A stretch of DNA of 64,000 nt from Epiperipatus broadwayi (GCA_028023455.1 JAQFVV010000520.1:370768-434767), one strand, 5' to 3'; positions 1-12,293 are shown, counted from the first letter of the stretch. The notes: a model not told the origin generated them from the letters alone. Numbers and translations: made by a program.

Positions 1-1440
1 AAATGTTTTAACCTAATAAACATTCTTTCTCGTAAAAAAAAAAAAAAAAATAAATGTTAAAGAAATAATTTCAAACGACTCCTCCATGCAAAACACATCA
101 GATCTGAACACAGTTGTGATGACACGGAAAAATTTGAGACATCAAGCAAATAATTAAGTCAGCGAAGAAAAAAAAACATCAGGACTTCCTGCAATGCGAT
201 CTCATTCCTGGAGACTAATGACTTAAAAAGCTGACAACTCAAAATGGTATCAAAAATTGTTAAAGAAGTGTTAAGAATAAAAGAATATCTGATTTATTTA
301 GATAAAGACTGAAAGTAAATATGATAATTAAAAATGTTATCATCTTATCTATTGCCTTTGACAAGAGTGCTCAGCCCCGAAAATGCATTTAGGTTATACT
401 GCTATTTATTGAATACAATTTATCTCCACATTTTTGTAATTACAGCAATATTACTCGTGTTTACATATATATAAAGAAAATGTGTGACATCATAAATTGT
501 ATAACTTTTTAATCTCTCTCTCCCTCTTCATCTTCCCCTCTCTCTTCCTCTCACCCTTTCTCTCTTCCCCCTCCCTTTCACTCTTAAAAAACAACCATTT
601 TTAATATGTTCAGTCATAGATTTAGAATTTTAATCGGTCCATATCTAAACAGCTAACCATTCGGTTGATCATTAAATGGACAGATAGCTATTTTTAAAAA
701 GAATGGAAAATTACTCTATCTCTCACTAACTTGAATTTGACAAGAATAAAAAGTCCTGTCTAATCTTTCTTCTATTAGGAATTAAATTGTTGGAGAGATT
801 TTAACTCTGCAGTGAGCTTTTAAAGCATTGTTTTAGCTGTACTCTTTTCCATCTTTAATTTTTCTATTTAGATTGATCAATTTAATGTATAATTTTCACT
901 ATTATTATTACAAATCATTGCTTTCGATAGAGTAAAAACATACCCAGTTATAGCAAGAGGTTTAATTCAAATGTTCTTTAAAAAACACTACGATTGATTC
1001 TAGAAAAACTTTTAAACAAACTCATGACTAATGTTCTTGTTATCCTGCTTTTACAAATACAGTATTGTTATAATGCATACTACCAAGAAATTATTATAAC
1101 TAATATCATTTAATCAGAAGCGAATTAGACTCTATACATGTGCGCTGTAATATTATTTTAATACCTCAATGATGTTATGTTGAGTACAAAGAATACTCTC
1201 AAACCAATGCACAAGACATAAACTTTGAAAAGGTAAGAACAGTTGTCTTATCTTTATACATAAATTCGATTACATACGCCAATCTAAAGGATCATGGAAT
1301 GAGAGCATAAAAAATTTTCATTAGTTACTTTACATCATTAACTTTATTCTATTTATCAACAATTGTGAAATCTTTTAGGTATTAAAATAACATTAAATCA
1401 CGTGTATAGAATGTCATTTCCTTCTGATTAAAATTACATA
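1..1440. other. Unassigned AT-rich DNA with a pyrimidine tract
   Basis: I see no coding or recognisable repeat here apart from a homopyrimidine-rich tract at about 512-585 made of CT, CCCT and TTC runs with only a few A interruptions. The tract is listed separately as a finding. No open frame of meaningful length is present. Confidence 0.5.
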
Positions 1441-1451
1441 CAAATACTGTG

Positions 1452-1700
1452 ATTGAAGTGGAGTTGGGCTGGATATATTGCTAGAAGAGATGATAATAGA
1501 TAGACATTTAAAATCTTAAAGCTGGAGTCCAAAAGATTTTAAAAGACATAGAAACAGACCATGTGTGAGATGGATAGATAAAATAAAAAAAGTGCACAGG
1601 GATGATGTGAAGAAAAGAGGGTAGAGATCAAAAATGGATTAAACTTGGAGAGACCTGCATCATGCGCTGGATTGATAATGATTGACAATGATGATAATAA
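1452..1700 (+). pseudogene. RTE-like LINE 3' end, decayed copy
   Basis: This stretch aligns by eye, with stops and indels, to the C-terminal coding region of the better LINE copy at 11154-11404. Shared landmarks are the segment encoding a KWSWAGHIARR-like motif, the GAGATGGAT-type segment for RW, and the final block encoding the K-L-G-E-T and W-I-D-N region. It ends in a TGATGATAATAA-like tail, as RTE-type LINEs often end in short tandem repeats. Only the last 250 bases are present, as expected from 5' truncation. It is not functional. Confidence 0.75.
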
Positions 1701-1709
1701 CTGAGGTAG

Positions 1710-2550
1710 TAAATTAAACAGAGTTATATATTATTAATATCTGAAAACAACTGTTTTACTATTTATGTTCTACACTAAATATTTTTCATCATGATAGTCT
1801 TTCTTTTCCATTAGTCAATATAGATTTTTAAGTTATTATATATATAATAAACATTATAATGTCTTGAAAAATTCAAATCTTTGTATTTTATTTAATTATT
1901 TCAGAGTACACAAGAAGATTGTAACTACCTTTGAAGATTATGATTTGTCAATCACAGTGATTTTATAGTATGATCTATGAAAATGGCACTAAATCCCATA
2001 CTTGAAGGCAACTGCTTTAATCTAAATGATTTTTATACTAATCACCATCTTCTTAGTTGATCAGAAATCCATTTGATATTCATCATGCAATTAATATGGT
2101 AGGTTATTATAGTAACGCTATTTAAGTAACCATCAAGATTGTGTTTTCATCAGCTAGGAAATTATCTAAAGAATCTTTCTTTAGCTTTCTAGTCTGCCAT
2201 CATGCAAAACAACACAGAAATCTTTACATTCACTAGAAATGTTCATTAATAATAAGAATGATGTTTGAAGTATTTAGTAATTGAACAAATCAATATAATT
2301 AATTTTTTAATATCTGGTAACCTACAAAGTTATTGTTATTATTAAACTTTTTTTTTCAATGAATGATGAGACTTTCCACAAAAATAGACCCCTAAAATCA
2401 AATATTGTTTAATACACCAAAATATTTATTCTTTCTGTCACTGTTATCTATAGTTTATTAAGCAATTATTTATATCAGGTAATACATGTGTGTGTAAATA
2501 TGTAACTGAATAGGAAGCAACTGAAGCTTTCAATGAGATTTATATAACAT
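1710..2550. other. Unassigned AT-rich DNA
   Basis: I see no gene or repeat that I can name in this stretch. Confidence 0.4.
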
Positions 2551-2555
2551 AAACA

Positions 2556-2995
2556 ATGTAATGCAATGTGAAGCACTATGGATTTTCCTTTCTCAGAGTC
2601 AGAAGTCTCTCAGATGTTATGTCCAGAGAGACATGTTAGCCACTTTATCTTCCCTTTCCATTTCCCACTCTAAGTTTTTCCCATATTCGTCTCTATCCCC
2701 TTATCCTTTTTCCAACCCCAGCATAAGTACCAAAAACTCTACTGTCTGTATAATCACATTGTGATGTGATGTGATGCACTGTGACTTCTCTTTAAATTGA
2801 GTCAGGAATCTTTCAGCAACTATGCCCACAGAAACCTGTTAGCCACTTTACCAACCTATGTTTTCCCATAATTTGCTCCATCCCATTTCCACAACATAAT
2901 CTTTGTAACTATATGGCCTTTATATCTAAATCCCCCTTATCTTTTCCCAAACCCAATATAAAAACCAATAACCCACTTTCTATATAATCACTTTG
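2556..2995 (+). repeat. Diverged tandem duplication, about 210-bp unit
   Basis: Two successive units share, in order, a GTGAAGCACT / GTGATGCACT start, a block with ACATGTTAGCCACTTTA or CCTGTTAGCCACTTTA, a TCCCCTTATC block, and a TATAATCAC end. The first unit covers about 2556-2760 and the second about 2768-2995. The short open frame starting at 2561 lies in the first unit and has no protein-like features, so I do not call it a gene. The start of the unit also resembles the sequence just after the LINE end at 11440, so it may derive from a LINE 3' flank. Confidence 0.5.
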
Positions 2996-2999
2996 TTCA

Positions 3000-3805
3000 T
3001 ATTTATTCTTCCATAACTTCATTATTTGTACCCTTTTCAAATGACAGGTGGTGCCATATGTTTCTTAGCATTTGTTTTTATATATGCTTAGTTTATTTAC
3101 ATAATTTTAAATAAGGGAGTAAATTTGATCCATTTATTATATATACTTATAGAATAAATGACAAAAATCACCATTTACTTCCTGCTCAGTTACATATAAC
3201 CTGAGTTATTTATTATTTACAGATATTGAGACTGTCTTTTTATTTCATGTTTAGAGGTTGTTTAAACTAAAGCTTGGTTTTGATCCACTAAATATTTACA
3301 TGGTGATTCTTATCATTTAATCTATAAATAGAAATTATCTATAAATAGAAATTATCAATAGATCGAATTCACTCCCTTATTTAAAATTGTATAAATAAAC
3401 TAAGCATCTATAATAATAAAAGCTAAGAGACAGATGGAATCATCTGTCTTTTGAAGAGTTTATTTACACTATATAATTCATTGGAAGCTTCAGTTACTTT
3501 CTGTTTGGTTATATATAACATGAGTTACTTATTACATATATATATGAGATAGACATATTAATTTGTGCTTGCATTATTATTTACAAATGAATACCAATAC
3601 TACTAAACTTAAAAACAAAATAAATAAAATTACCATCCAATATGCCTCTTCTTTTTCACTCAATGTTTCTGCGTCCATATGCTTAACTCTTCTCATGGTA
3701 AATTTTCCACAATCAGGATATGATATCAGAGAAAGAATATTAGGCTCATCAGTTCATGACACTAGAATAAGTGTTTGATATCATTATCTTCTACTGTATG
3801 GTTTG

Positions 3806-3839
<34 letters not shown>

Positions 3840-4330
3840 GTGTGTGTGTGTATTGATTAAACTGAATTTAATATGATAGTCATTCGACATTAAACTTATT
3901 AAACCTACTTCGGAAATATAAAATAATATTGTATTCTTAATCAATGATCTTTAAAGTTAATTATTACAATATGCATGTATATTTGCATTTGTCACATAAT
4001 TGTTCAATTATTGGAGGGAGGTGATTTCTTATGTATTAACTCTATGGATTTTTATTGAAAATAATAGAATTAATGTTTTATTACAGATATTACAATCTTT
4101 ATATTTATTGAAATATTATTTATATGTTTTAATAGCACTGTGTAATAAAAATATAACTATTTTATATCAATTGATTAGTAGATAAAAAAATATGTGTAAT
4201 TAAACAAAAATAATAAAATTAAATTTGTATATAGTGAATGGGATTAAATATCAAAATAAAATATTAAGATGCACGATAATAAGAAAAAAATAATATTGTG
4301 ATTACAATTATAGTCACAATATTACAATAT
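3000..4330. other. Unassigned AT-rich DNA with a TA/TG microsatellite
   Basis: The stretch holds a (TA)n then (TG)n dinucleotide array at 3805-3852 and otherwise AT-rich sequence. The short open frames at 3563, 3762 and 4000 show no domain or compositional sign of coding. Confidence 0.45.
3805..3852. repeat. (TA)n(TG)n microsatellite
   Basis: About 28 bases of alternating TA run through GCGCG into alternating TG. This is a plain dinucleotide array. Confidence 0.9.
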
Positions 4331-4332
4331 AA

Positions 4333-4535
4333 TTTGATATTGCTATCTTAATATAAATTGAACACTGGATGTATTTATGTGTGGGAGATTACGATCTGGT
4401 CTAATTGATGAGTGCTGGTTCTGCACAAAATACATATGCGGTCATGTGTATTGATTGCTTAAGATGGAGTGGAGGATGGATAGATCAGAAAATCCTGAAA
4501 TCAAATCCCCCTAATTACATATATATATACACACA
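4333..4535 (+). repeat. Foldback family F1, single plus arm
   Basis: This is a fragment of the dispersed family called F1 here. It carries the shared blocks TGCTATCTTAATATAAATTG, a GAGTGCTGGTT block, GGTCATGTGTATTG, and a TCAAATCCCC block resembling a tRNA B box, followed by AATTACATATA. A middle section is deleted compared with other copies: the sequence jumps from AAAATACATATG straight to GGTCATG. Confidence 0.7.
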
Positions 4536-4539
4536 CACT

Positions 4540-7520
4540 TGATATATTTAATGACAAAACTAAGATAGTGAATTTTAAAAGTTATTGATAAGAAAAAATA
4601 ATAGCGATGTAAATGTTTTAAAGAAAACTGATGACTTGATTAATTAATTAATGTATTCCCATTGTATCTGACATTAAAAAGTTTCTTTACTGTTGCTAAA
4701 TGCGCATTAATTGATAAAGAATTCGTGATAGAATTGTATAAAAAAGAAGAAAAAAGTTATCTATCACAAAATATATAAGTAAATATTAAAACATTAAAGT
4801 AATAATAAAATGAAAAAGATAATAAATTCAGTTATAATGTCAAACTCCCAGACAATCAGAGATTTTTTAGAGGTGAGAGAAATGATTATGGAACAATAAA
4901 TCTTACACAATATAAATAATAATCAAGAAATTTAAGCTTTTATTTATCCAAAAGATAAGTCATCGACATTGTATGATTTAAAGAATAAATACATTATTAA
5001 ATCTCCAATCAAATTTGGCAGAATATTAAGATGATATTCATGAAAGAATAAGCAAATCTATCTTTTATACCTTTGTTGTAGAAAGGTTTTTTTCTTCAGT
5101 GATTTTAAGATTATCAATAATTAATCTAAATAATATCAACAAAATATCAGCTAGGCATTACTTAGGAAAGACTATAATTCTTGAGTTGAGATTGCAAGTT
5201 ACGTTTTTTCATCTGAACTATATAAAATACTTAAGTTGCAATCTTCTATGTATGGAAGTGAAATTCTTGCTCACCAGACAGCATGAAATTTGATTTTTTC
5301 CCCTGGTAAAAATTACAAACTTCTATGATACATTTTACTATTTAATATCACTCTATAACAATTGATTACATTATTAATAGCACATATACAAATTAACCAA
5401 ATATATAAATGAACCCAAAGGCATACAGAAATGATAATAAAGACCTGTATGACCTGTTCAGTCCCCAGATTTTCTTTTACACTTTTGGAGACAATTTCTC
5501 CACAATAGAAGCTTAAGGTACTACAGTGATATCTAACACTGAGAGTAAACACCCATCAGCATACATAAAGCTTCTCCATAAGAGTGAGTTTCTTTTTTAC
5601 CACTTGGCTGGCATAGATTAATTGTCCAATTTCTTTTTTTCTGATTGGCTCCTATTTCTGACAATATCGATAAGATAATTACTTCATTTATGATTTTATT
5701 TTTAAAATGAAGAACAAAATTATACATGTTATCATAATTTTAGCAATTTCTTCTGATATGAAAGTTGAATATAAAAGGAAAAATTATATAAAAAAATATC
5801 ATGAATTGTGATTTTGATAAAGATTTGTGAGATTACCATAACTACCAAAAAAAAAAAAAGAACAAGTGGACATCTAATATTTATTGGCTTAAAGTATAAA
5901 TAACTAAGTTGAAAGTGATTTGTCCAAAATATTAAATGTTAGTATTAAAATAGTTTATAGTACTATTGCATAATAAATGGTAAAATAAGAATACAAAGGG
6001 TCCTTAGAGCAATCTCAAAAAAAAAAAAACAAGCAAACTGGTGATAAATTATTTCGAATAAATATTATTTAATTTTGATATCTAACAACAACGTTTCACC
6101 CTCCCCCATTTCCATTTGGAAAAACTTACTTAGTCTTTTTCAAACATTTAATTACATCATATCTATATGCTGAAAATATAATTTTAGAAAAATTTATTAA
6201 TTCAGTCTTCTTAAAATGGCATAGTTTTTATCTTCGACAAACTAATTGGTTTGCTTTTCCATCCCCAATAGTATTGTTTAACATTAAAACAATGCTCAGT
6301 AATTAGGAAATTAATTTCTGTATGTTTCGCCCCCAAATAATAAAATAGTTTTGAGTGAAAGTGTTATCTGCAACTGCCGAATATTAGCATTTAATTTAAT
6401 ATGACCACGTTACGTTATGAATGACTTCCCAATATATATATATATATTTCTATGCTTAAAATAGCAGTATATAAATGACTCATTAAAAATTAAGATGCAA
6501 TTGTAAATATTAACAAGTGAAAATAAATTGTGTTGATGGGGTAGTAAAAGTTGGCCGATATTAATCAAATAATATAGGATCTAATCCCTAATTATCGAAA
6601 TTGTTTTAGGCGGAAATCTTAACATATTCATTACGTGTGGCTAACGTTTATGAGGATGTGTGTAAGCTTATTAAAAAGAGGTCAATTTAATATTATTAGC
6701 TTTTGATTAGTTTTTTTTTTTTTTACTGTCAAGCAGAAACGTATTGTGTTTATTTTCCTTCTTTTAAAAATAAAACTCATCAAAAATTCTTTTCCATCAT
6801 AATAAAAAGTGAAATACTGCATATATTAGCCAATACGTTTTTATGTATTATACAAATTGTATCTTTATAGTGCTTTTAACTTATATTAAAGTCTCTGCTG
6901 TATTTTTTTTTTACTTTTTCTTTTCTTTTTTTGTCTTTGTAAGAGTAAAGTAAAATACTCCAGTGTTTGAAATATTTATTAACTATGCCCTAAAATGTAC
7001 AGCTCATAAATTTTTTAGTAAAAAAGTAACAATCAAGTTATGGAATTAAAATAGACTTTAAGGCAAAGGTCATGACCTCTGACTTCATCTTAAAAATGTA
7101 TACACATGCAAATCAAACTGATGCTATTTTTAAAAAAGATAAAAATAATAATGATCAAATTAAAAAAAAAAAAGTTAACTCTAAATCTGTTTAATAATCA
7201 AGTATTATTATAAATAAAAGCTATTTTCATTTAGCACTGATATATGTACGCTTTACATAATTCGATATATATATATGTAATAGAAGATTCTTAAGATGAA
7301 AGAATACAATGAAGATCAGAGTAAATAGTTTGCCAAATTTCCACTTTTAACAAAATAGTTGCTTTTCTTTTTCACTTAGCAGTTTATTGATTAAACCCAA
7401 TAAAATATCACGTGATTTTAATCACATGATTCCAACTTACATATTGCTGCTTCGGCAGCATATTCTGTTTTCTCTTACACAGTTATGCCAAAGGTAAGTT
7501 TTGGTAATTAATAGGATAGA
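4540..7520. other. Unassigned AT-rich DNA
   Basis: I see only A/T homopolymers and short TA arrays here, with no gene or repeat I can name. The short open frames at 5099, 5313 and 5533 look random. A perfect 12-bp palindrome AGGTCATGACCT lies at 7067-7078. Confidence 0.4.
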
Positions 7521-7724
7521 GATATATTAAACACTGTTGTCTTGCATCTATTAGTTACTAAAACTTACATTAGGTGGCATAACTGTGGAGAAAAAAAAGT
7601 ATTCTACTAAAACAACAATGTGTAAACTAGAATCGTGATATTTTAATGGTTTTACATCAATCTTGGTGATAAAGTAGAGGTGTCTATTGTTATTAAAAAA
7701 GTATGAAATACCATAATATAAATA

Positions 7725-8000
7725 TTGATCTGGTTTCAGATCTATATAATTGTGCAGGCATGTTGGCATACAGTAAAAATAATATGTTTTTCAATTTGGG
7801 CTATTAGCTGGATAGTAAAAGAGATAAACACATACGCTGTTAGAAGAGGTGAATTACAACCTAAAGGTCCATGTGCATGGTTCCAAGATACAAATCTACT
7901 CACTGATAAAAGTCATAAATTAGAAACTAATCTGGGATTATTGTATGGGGCAGCATTGGATAGGTATTTGTTAAGCACTATCATCTGGCATCTATAAGTT
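7725..8000 (+). repeat. Dispersed repeat J, copy 1
   Basis: This segment shares ordered landmarks with 25315-25560: TTTCAGATCTATA near the start, a CTCACTGAT block, a GAAACTA block followed by TCTG, and a GGATAGGTAT or AGATAGGGAT block. Similarity is moderate and gapped. The 90-residue open frame beginning at 7725 lies inside it and has no domain I recognise. Part of its 3' portion (7965-8033) also resembles 7525-7590 at a spacing near 443 bases, which suggests an old tandem duplication. Confidence 0.5.
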
Positions 8001-8043
8001 ATTAAAGTTTTTATTAGGTTGATAACTGTAGTGAAAGGAAAAA

Positions 8044-8200
8044 AAATTATTGATTTCAACAAAGCTTTTGATTCAGTTGAATTTTCATTAAAATGAGTGT
8101 GCCACTGATTTTATGAGGATATATGTGAGATTAAAAGTTACAGTTGGATTATTGAAATCAACTGCTTTTATATTGGCAGAAGAGTTGAGTTTGACTGCAT
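8044..8200 (+). pseudogene. LINE reverse transcriptase scrap (motif A)
   Basis: The plus frame from 8049 reads IDFNKAFDSVEFSLK and then a stop. This is a good match to reverse transcriptase motif A of non-LTR retrotransposons, in which an aspartate is followed by KAFDSV. The rest is decayed, and too little remains to name the clade. Confidence 0.6.
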
Positions 8201-8514
8201 AATTGTTACTTTACCTATTCAACTAATATATTTAATATATAATTATCAGATTTTTGTAGCATTTAGGGTTTGAACTAAACATATTAAAATATGAAAAAAA
8301 AAAGATACATATAGTTTTTAAAAAACAATCAAACCACAATAAACATGTAAATAAATAAATAGCTATTCACTCATATTAATACATAAAAAAAAATAACCAC
8401 TTTTATCACTTCAGAGTATTTCATTCCAAATTAGCGATCTCATCAGGTGAATCTTGTATTAATCTGTTTTATCCATGTGTCAACATGGTGACTTTTAAAA
8501 TTAAATTAAAAATA

Positions 8515-8730
8515 AGGGAGAGAAGGAACAAAATTAAATTCTTTAAAAATGCATTTTTACATATGGGTTATAAATTACAAATAATATACCAGGTACTATA
8601 AACTATGAAGCTAATTACTATATGTAAATGTAATTAACTTCATGGATTCAGTTACTTCCATACTATTTGCAACTGTAATATGTAAAATTGCATTTTTTAA
8701 GAGATACTTTTTTCTTTCTTATTCTCTTGT
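8515..8730. repeat. Foldback element, about 105-bp arms
   Basis: The sequence from about 8515 reads like the reverse complement of the sequence ending at about 8730. Matched pairs include GGGAGAGAAGG with the complement of TCTTATTCTCTTG, TTTAAAAATGCATTTTTACAT with the complement of ATGTAAAATTGCATTTTTTAA, and ATGAAGCTAATTAC with the complement of GTAATTAACTTCAT. The centre lies near 8622. There is no coding. It is probably a foldback or MITE-type element. Confidence 0.6.
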
Positions 8731-9124
8731 TTGGTAATCATGAGAAGTAACAGTGTATACACAAAAAAATGTTATTGACTATATGTATTTTACAATTTTT
8801 TTATTGAAAGGCTGTTGACATTCTAATACTAAAGTAAATTTGAAATACATTTAATCAATGTTCTTGTATCATGTAAGAAGTCAAATGTGTTTAATTCAGT
8901 GTTTTATTATTAATAAGTATTAGAAAAAAATTAAGCTAAATTTCAATACACTGCTATTAATAAATAAATATGATCAAACTAGATAATAAGAAATTTAATC
9001 TTTAGGCAAATAAAAATAAGTGATGTAAAAGACAAAAGGTAAAGTTTTTATGATACAGCTGGTCTAACAATAGATTTTTTTAAAGTAAAACTTTGTCTGT
9101 GTTATATGTTTAATACAATGTAAT

Positions 9125-9538
9125 GAGCATTCTAATAGCTTTAAACAAGCTTTTTTGATAAATCCCACAAGAGAAAGCATTTAAAATCTTTGTCTAGAAT
9201 TATCTCTATCCCTAAACCAGTTAAGGCTATTAATATATGGTGTATTTGAACTTGGTTCAATCCCATATTGCTATTTAAGTTAGATAGCTGGATTTGAAGG
9301 CATATAGATGTCTGAAAATTTCAGATTTTCTACTTAATAGTTAAGTATTAGATAAATGCTGGACCCGAGATGGTATTTTGGAACTAGTGGCTGAATATCC
9401 TAGCACCTCCCTGTCAAGAGCCATTAGCTTGAAACTGGTTTGGGGATAGGGATAATTCTAGATAAAGATTTTAAATATTTTCTCTTATGGCATTTATTAG
9501 CAAATCGACAAAGCTTGTTTAGGGCTATTAGCACACTC
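9125..9538. mobile_element. MITE with about 80-90-bp terminal inverted repeats
   Basis: The left end starts GAGCATTCTAATAGC. The right end, read in reverse complement, starts GAGTGTGCTAATAGC. Both continue through an AAACAAGCTTT block, an AAAGCATTTAAAATCT-type block, and TCTAGAATTATC. A related element is at 45707-45902, and a single end is at 19811-19838. No transposase is present, so the element is non-autonomous. Confidence 0.7.
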
Positions 9539-9609
9539 ACGGTATTAGATTTGTAAGACAAGCTTATTAAGTTAAAACATGTGATGTATGACTTGATTTT
9601 ATTACTATT

Positions 9610-10170
9610 ATGTTTAATGTATAATTCTAAACACAGAGGTAATGTTTCTATTTACATTACTGATAAGACTTTTATGAACATTACCATGAGTATACAGTAT
9701 TTAACACAAATATTATGATTATTATTTCTTTCTATCATCAAGATCTTACCACAAACCTATAATGCATCAAATATATCAGATGCTCATAAATGATTAGGGT
9801 TCTCATTTCAGGTAAAAAAATCAAACACAGATAAAGATTAATAGAACATGAACATGGAAAATTTCTACATATAGTTATTTTTTACTATTCATACATAGCA
9901 TATTGTATCCTTTATCATTCATTTTAAAATATTAGATGTATATAATTTCATTAAAAATGAATATAGATATATATGATAATGAAGTTTTGAAAATGAACTA
10001 ACATTGTTTGTGATATGCTTTGAAAATCTTTCTTATTTCAGTTAAGTATTGCTTGAAGTTTGTAGTATACTTCCAAATAAGATCTCAGTTCCGTGAAATA
10101 ATTTCAGACCTAAATAAAATTGTTGACAAGCAAATCAGATGTAAAATAAACAACCTTGAACATTTTGTTA
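9610..10170. other. Unassigned AT-rich DNA
   Basis: I see nothing I can name here. The short open frame at 10020-10202 runs into the TA-flanked element and is not credible as a gene. Confidence 0.4.
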
Positions 10171-10497
10171 TACACCTGGGTCTCATTTTATGCAGTAGAT
10201 AGGTTCCTCAGAAAATGTGCACAAAAGAAATCGCACAAAAATAGACTTAACTTACCTTGAAAAATGGGGGATACGTACTATAATTTTCCAAAAATTGCAT
10301 AAAAGCAAAGCAACAACATAAAATTACTTTAAAATTTGCATAAAAAAAATAAGAAAATAAAATATGACTAATAAAAAATTTCAAATTTGAAAAAAATTGA
10401 TACAAGACAATTTTTTTACTTTTTTTATTAACTACAGTATTTAATTTTATTCAAAACAATATATTTTTATGCGTAATTTACATTTTTTCATACATGT

Positions 10498-10569
10498 ATG
10501 GTATTTTAATAATTATCGCTATTTGAGACATCCAATTATTCTCAAATACGATAATTATTAAAATACCAT
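10498..10569. repeat. Inverted repeat, 30-bp arms
   Basis: The left arm 10498-10528 and right arm 10540-10569 are complementary, with one bulged C, and the loop is about 11 bases. It lies inside the TA-flanked element, just before the LINE fragment. Confidence 0.8.
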
Positions 10570-10629
10570 TGTATTAAATGGAAAACTAAAGGAGGAAAGT
10601 AAATGGAGAGTATTTAAGTCATTTAGATT

Positions 10630-11440
10630 TCGCAGATATGTAGTTGTTTTTCAAATAATGCTTCAGACTCAGAAATGTTCAAGAGTTAGAAGATGAAAGT
10701 AGAAAAGTAGGACTAAAGATAAATGTTAAAAAGACTAAGTAATGTTTAATCGATTTGCTCAAAATATGAAAATAAAGATTGATTATGAAGAATTAGAAGA
10801 AGTTAACAGTTATAAATACCTTGGTCAGATTATTAATACAGATGGAAACATAATGGAGGAAATTAATCATAGAATTAAACTTGGTTGGAGTGCTTTTGGT
10901 AGAAATAACTTGATACTAAAAGGAAATATGCCTATGTGTTTGAAAAGGATGTTTTTTAACAAATGTGTTTTACCAGTTCTTACTTATGGATCTGAGATTT
11001 GGACACTTAATAGAAGAGCAATACAGAGACTTCAGACCACTCAAAGGAGTATGGAGAGATGTATGTTGGGAGTAACAAGAAGAGATCGAAAATGCAATGT
11101 ATGGGTAAGACAACAAACAGGTGTTACTGACCTTATTGAAAAAATTAAAAGATTGAAATGGAGTTGGGCTGGACATATTGCTAGAAGAGATGATAATAGA
11201 TGGACAATTGAAATTTTAAACTGGATTCCAAGAGATTGTAAAAGACCCAGAAAGAGACCACATGTGAGATGGATGTATGAAATAAGAAAATGTGCAGGGG
11301 TGTTGTGGAGAAGAGAAGCTAAAGATCAGAGAAGATGGATTAAACTTGGAGAGACCTTCATCCTGCAGTGGATTGATAATGGTTGTGATGATGATGATGA
11401 TGATTTGAGACATCAGATTCATCATGATGTGATGTGATAT
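10630..11440 (+). pseudogene. RTE-like LINE, reverse transcriptase C-terminal part
   Basis: A 231-codon open frame (10742-11437) preserves the C-terminal part of a non-LTR retrotransposon polyprotein. In order it shows a KYLGQIINTDG motif (about residues 25-36), CVLPVLTYGSEIWTL (about 75-89), LQTTQRSMERCMLGVTRRD, then KWSWAGHIARRDDNRWT and W-IPRD, and ends with an aspartate run from a TGATGA tail. Upstream, at 10690-10740, the same frame continues as ESRKVGLKINVKKTK and then a stop, so the catalytic FADD region is already lost. This family is usually annotated as RTE-like or endonuclease-reverse transcriptase. It is a 5'-truncated dead copy, but the best-preserved LINE C-terminus in the window. 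The start codon is arbitrary. Confidence 0.88.
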
Positions 11441-11871
11441 GAGGTACTGTAGCTTCTCCTTAAATGAAGTCAAGAGGAAATACAACTAAAATGTTTTCTA
11501 ATCGCTGTTTATCTTTCCCATTTCGCTAAGCGATCTAAAATTGAAATTTTTGTTTCCAAAGAAATTCATTTTCTTGGATGGGTAAACTAAAAGTTTAAAA
11601 TAAAAATAAGAACTTAAACTTATGATAATAAAAAGACATTGACTCACTACTGTTGGGAAAAATTTAATTAAAACTAATAATTAAAAATTAAATTCTTATT
11701 TTTGTCTTTAATTTTTTAATTTTCAATTCCGTTTAAAAATCAAATTTCATCATTTCACAGCACCTTATGTTATGCAATTTTTAAATTGTTAATTACAATT
11801 AAAAATCAGATTTTAATTATCAAATTTAATTGTGCCACCACTGTTACTCACCTTTTAAAAATAAACTTGCC

Positions 11872-12172
11872 GACACTAAATGATTAATTGATTATGTACT
11901 CTTTTTATAAAAAGCAAAAATAGAATGTGATTTAAAATGCAAAAACAATAACATACATAGTATTTTTCATCTATAACGTTTGAACAGATTTGCATTATAA
12001 TCTTGTAAAATTTATTACTTGATGACACTAAATGATTAATTGATTACGTACTTTTTTAAAAAGCAAAAATAGAATGTGATTTAAAATGCAAAAATAACAA
12101 CATGCGTAGTATAGGCATCTATAACGTTTGACAGATTTACATTATAATCTTGCAAAAGTTAATGTGTGTATA
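11872..12172. repeat. Tandem duplication, 152-bp unit, two copies
   Basis: Unit 1 (11872-12023) and unit 2 (12024 to about 12172) both begin GACACTAAATGATTAATTGA and share an AGAATGTGATTTAAAATGCA block, a CATCTATAACGTTTGA block and ATTATAATCTTG. The copies differ by small indels and scattered substitutions. They lie inside the TA-flanked element. Confidence 0.85.
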
Positions 12173-12293
12173 TTAAATGGAGAAATCCTGATTTTAAGTG
12201 AATTATGAACTTCTTTATTGCATGAAATCTATTACAGTACTATTATAAAGTGCTGAAAATATTGAAATTATTAGATGAAAGTTGAACTCTGAT

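Noticed and set aside
2561-2764. 67-codon frame
   Set aside because: Inside a diverged tandem duplication; the second unit does not keep the frame.
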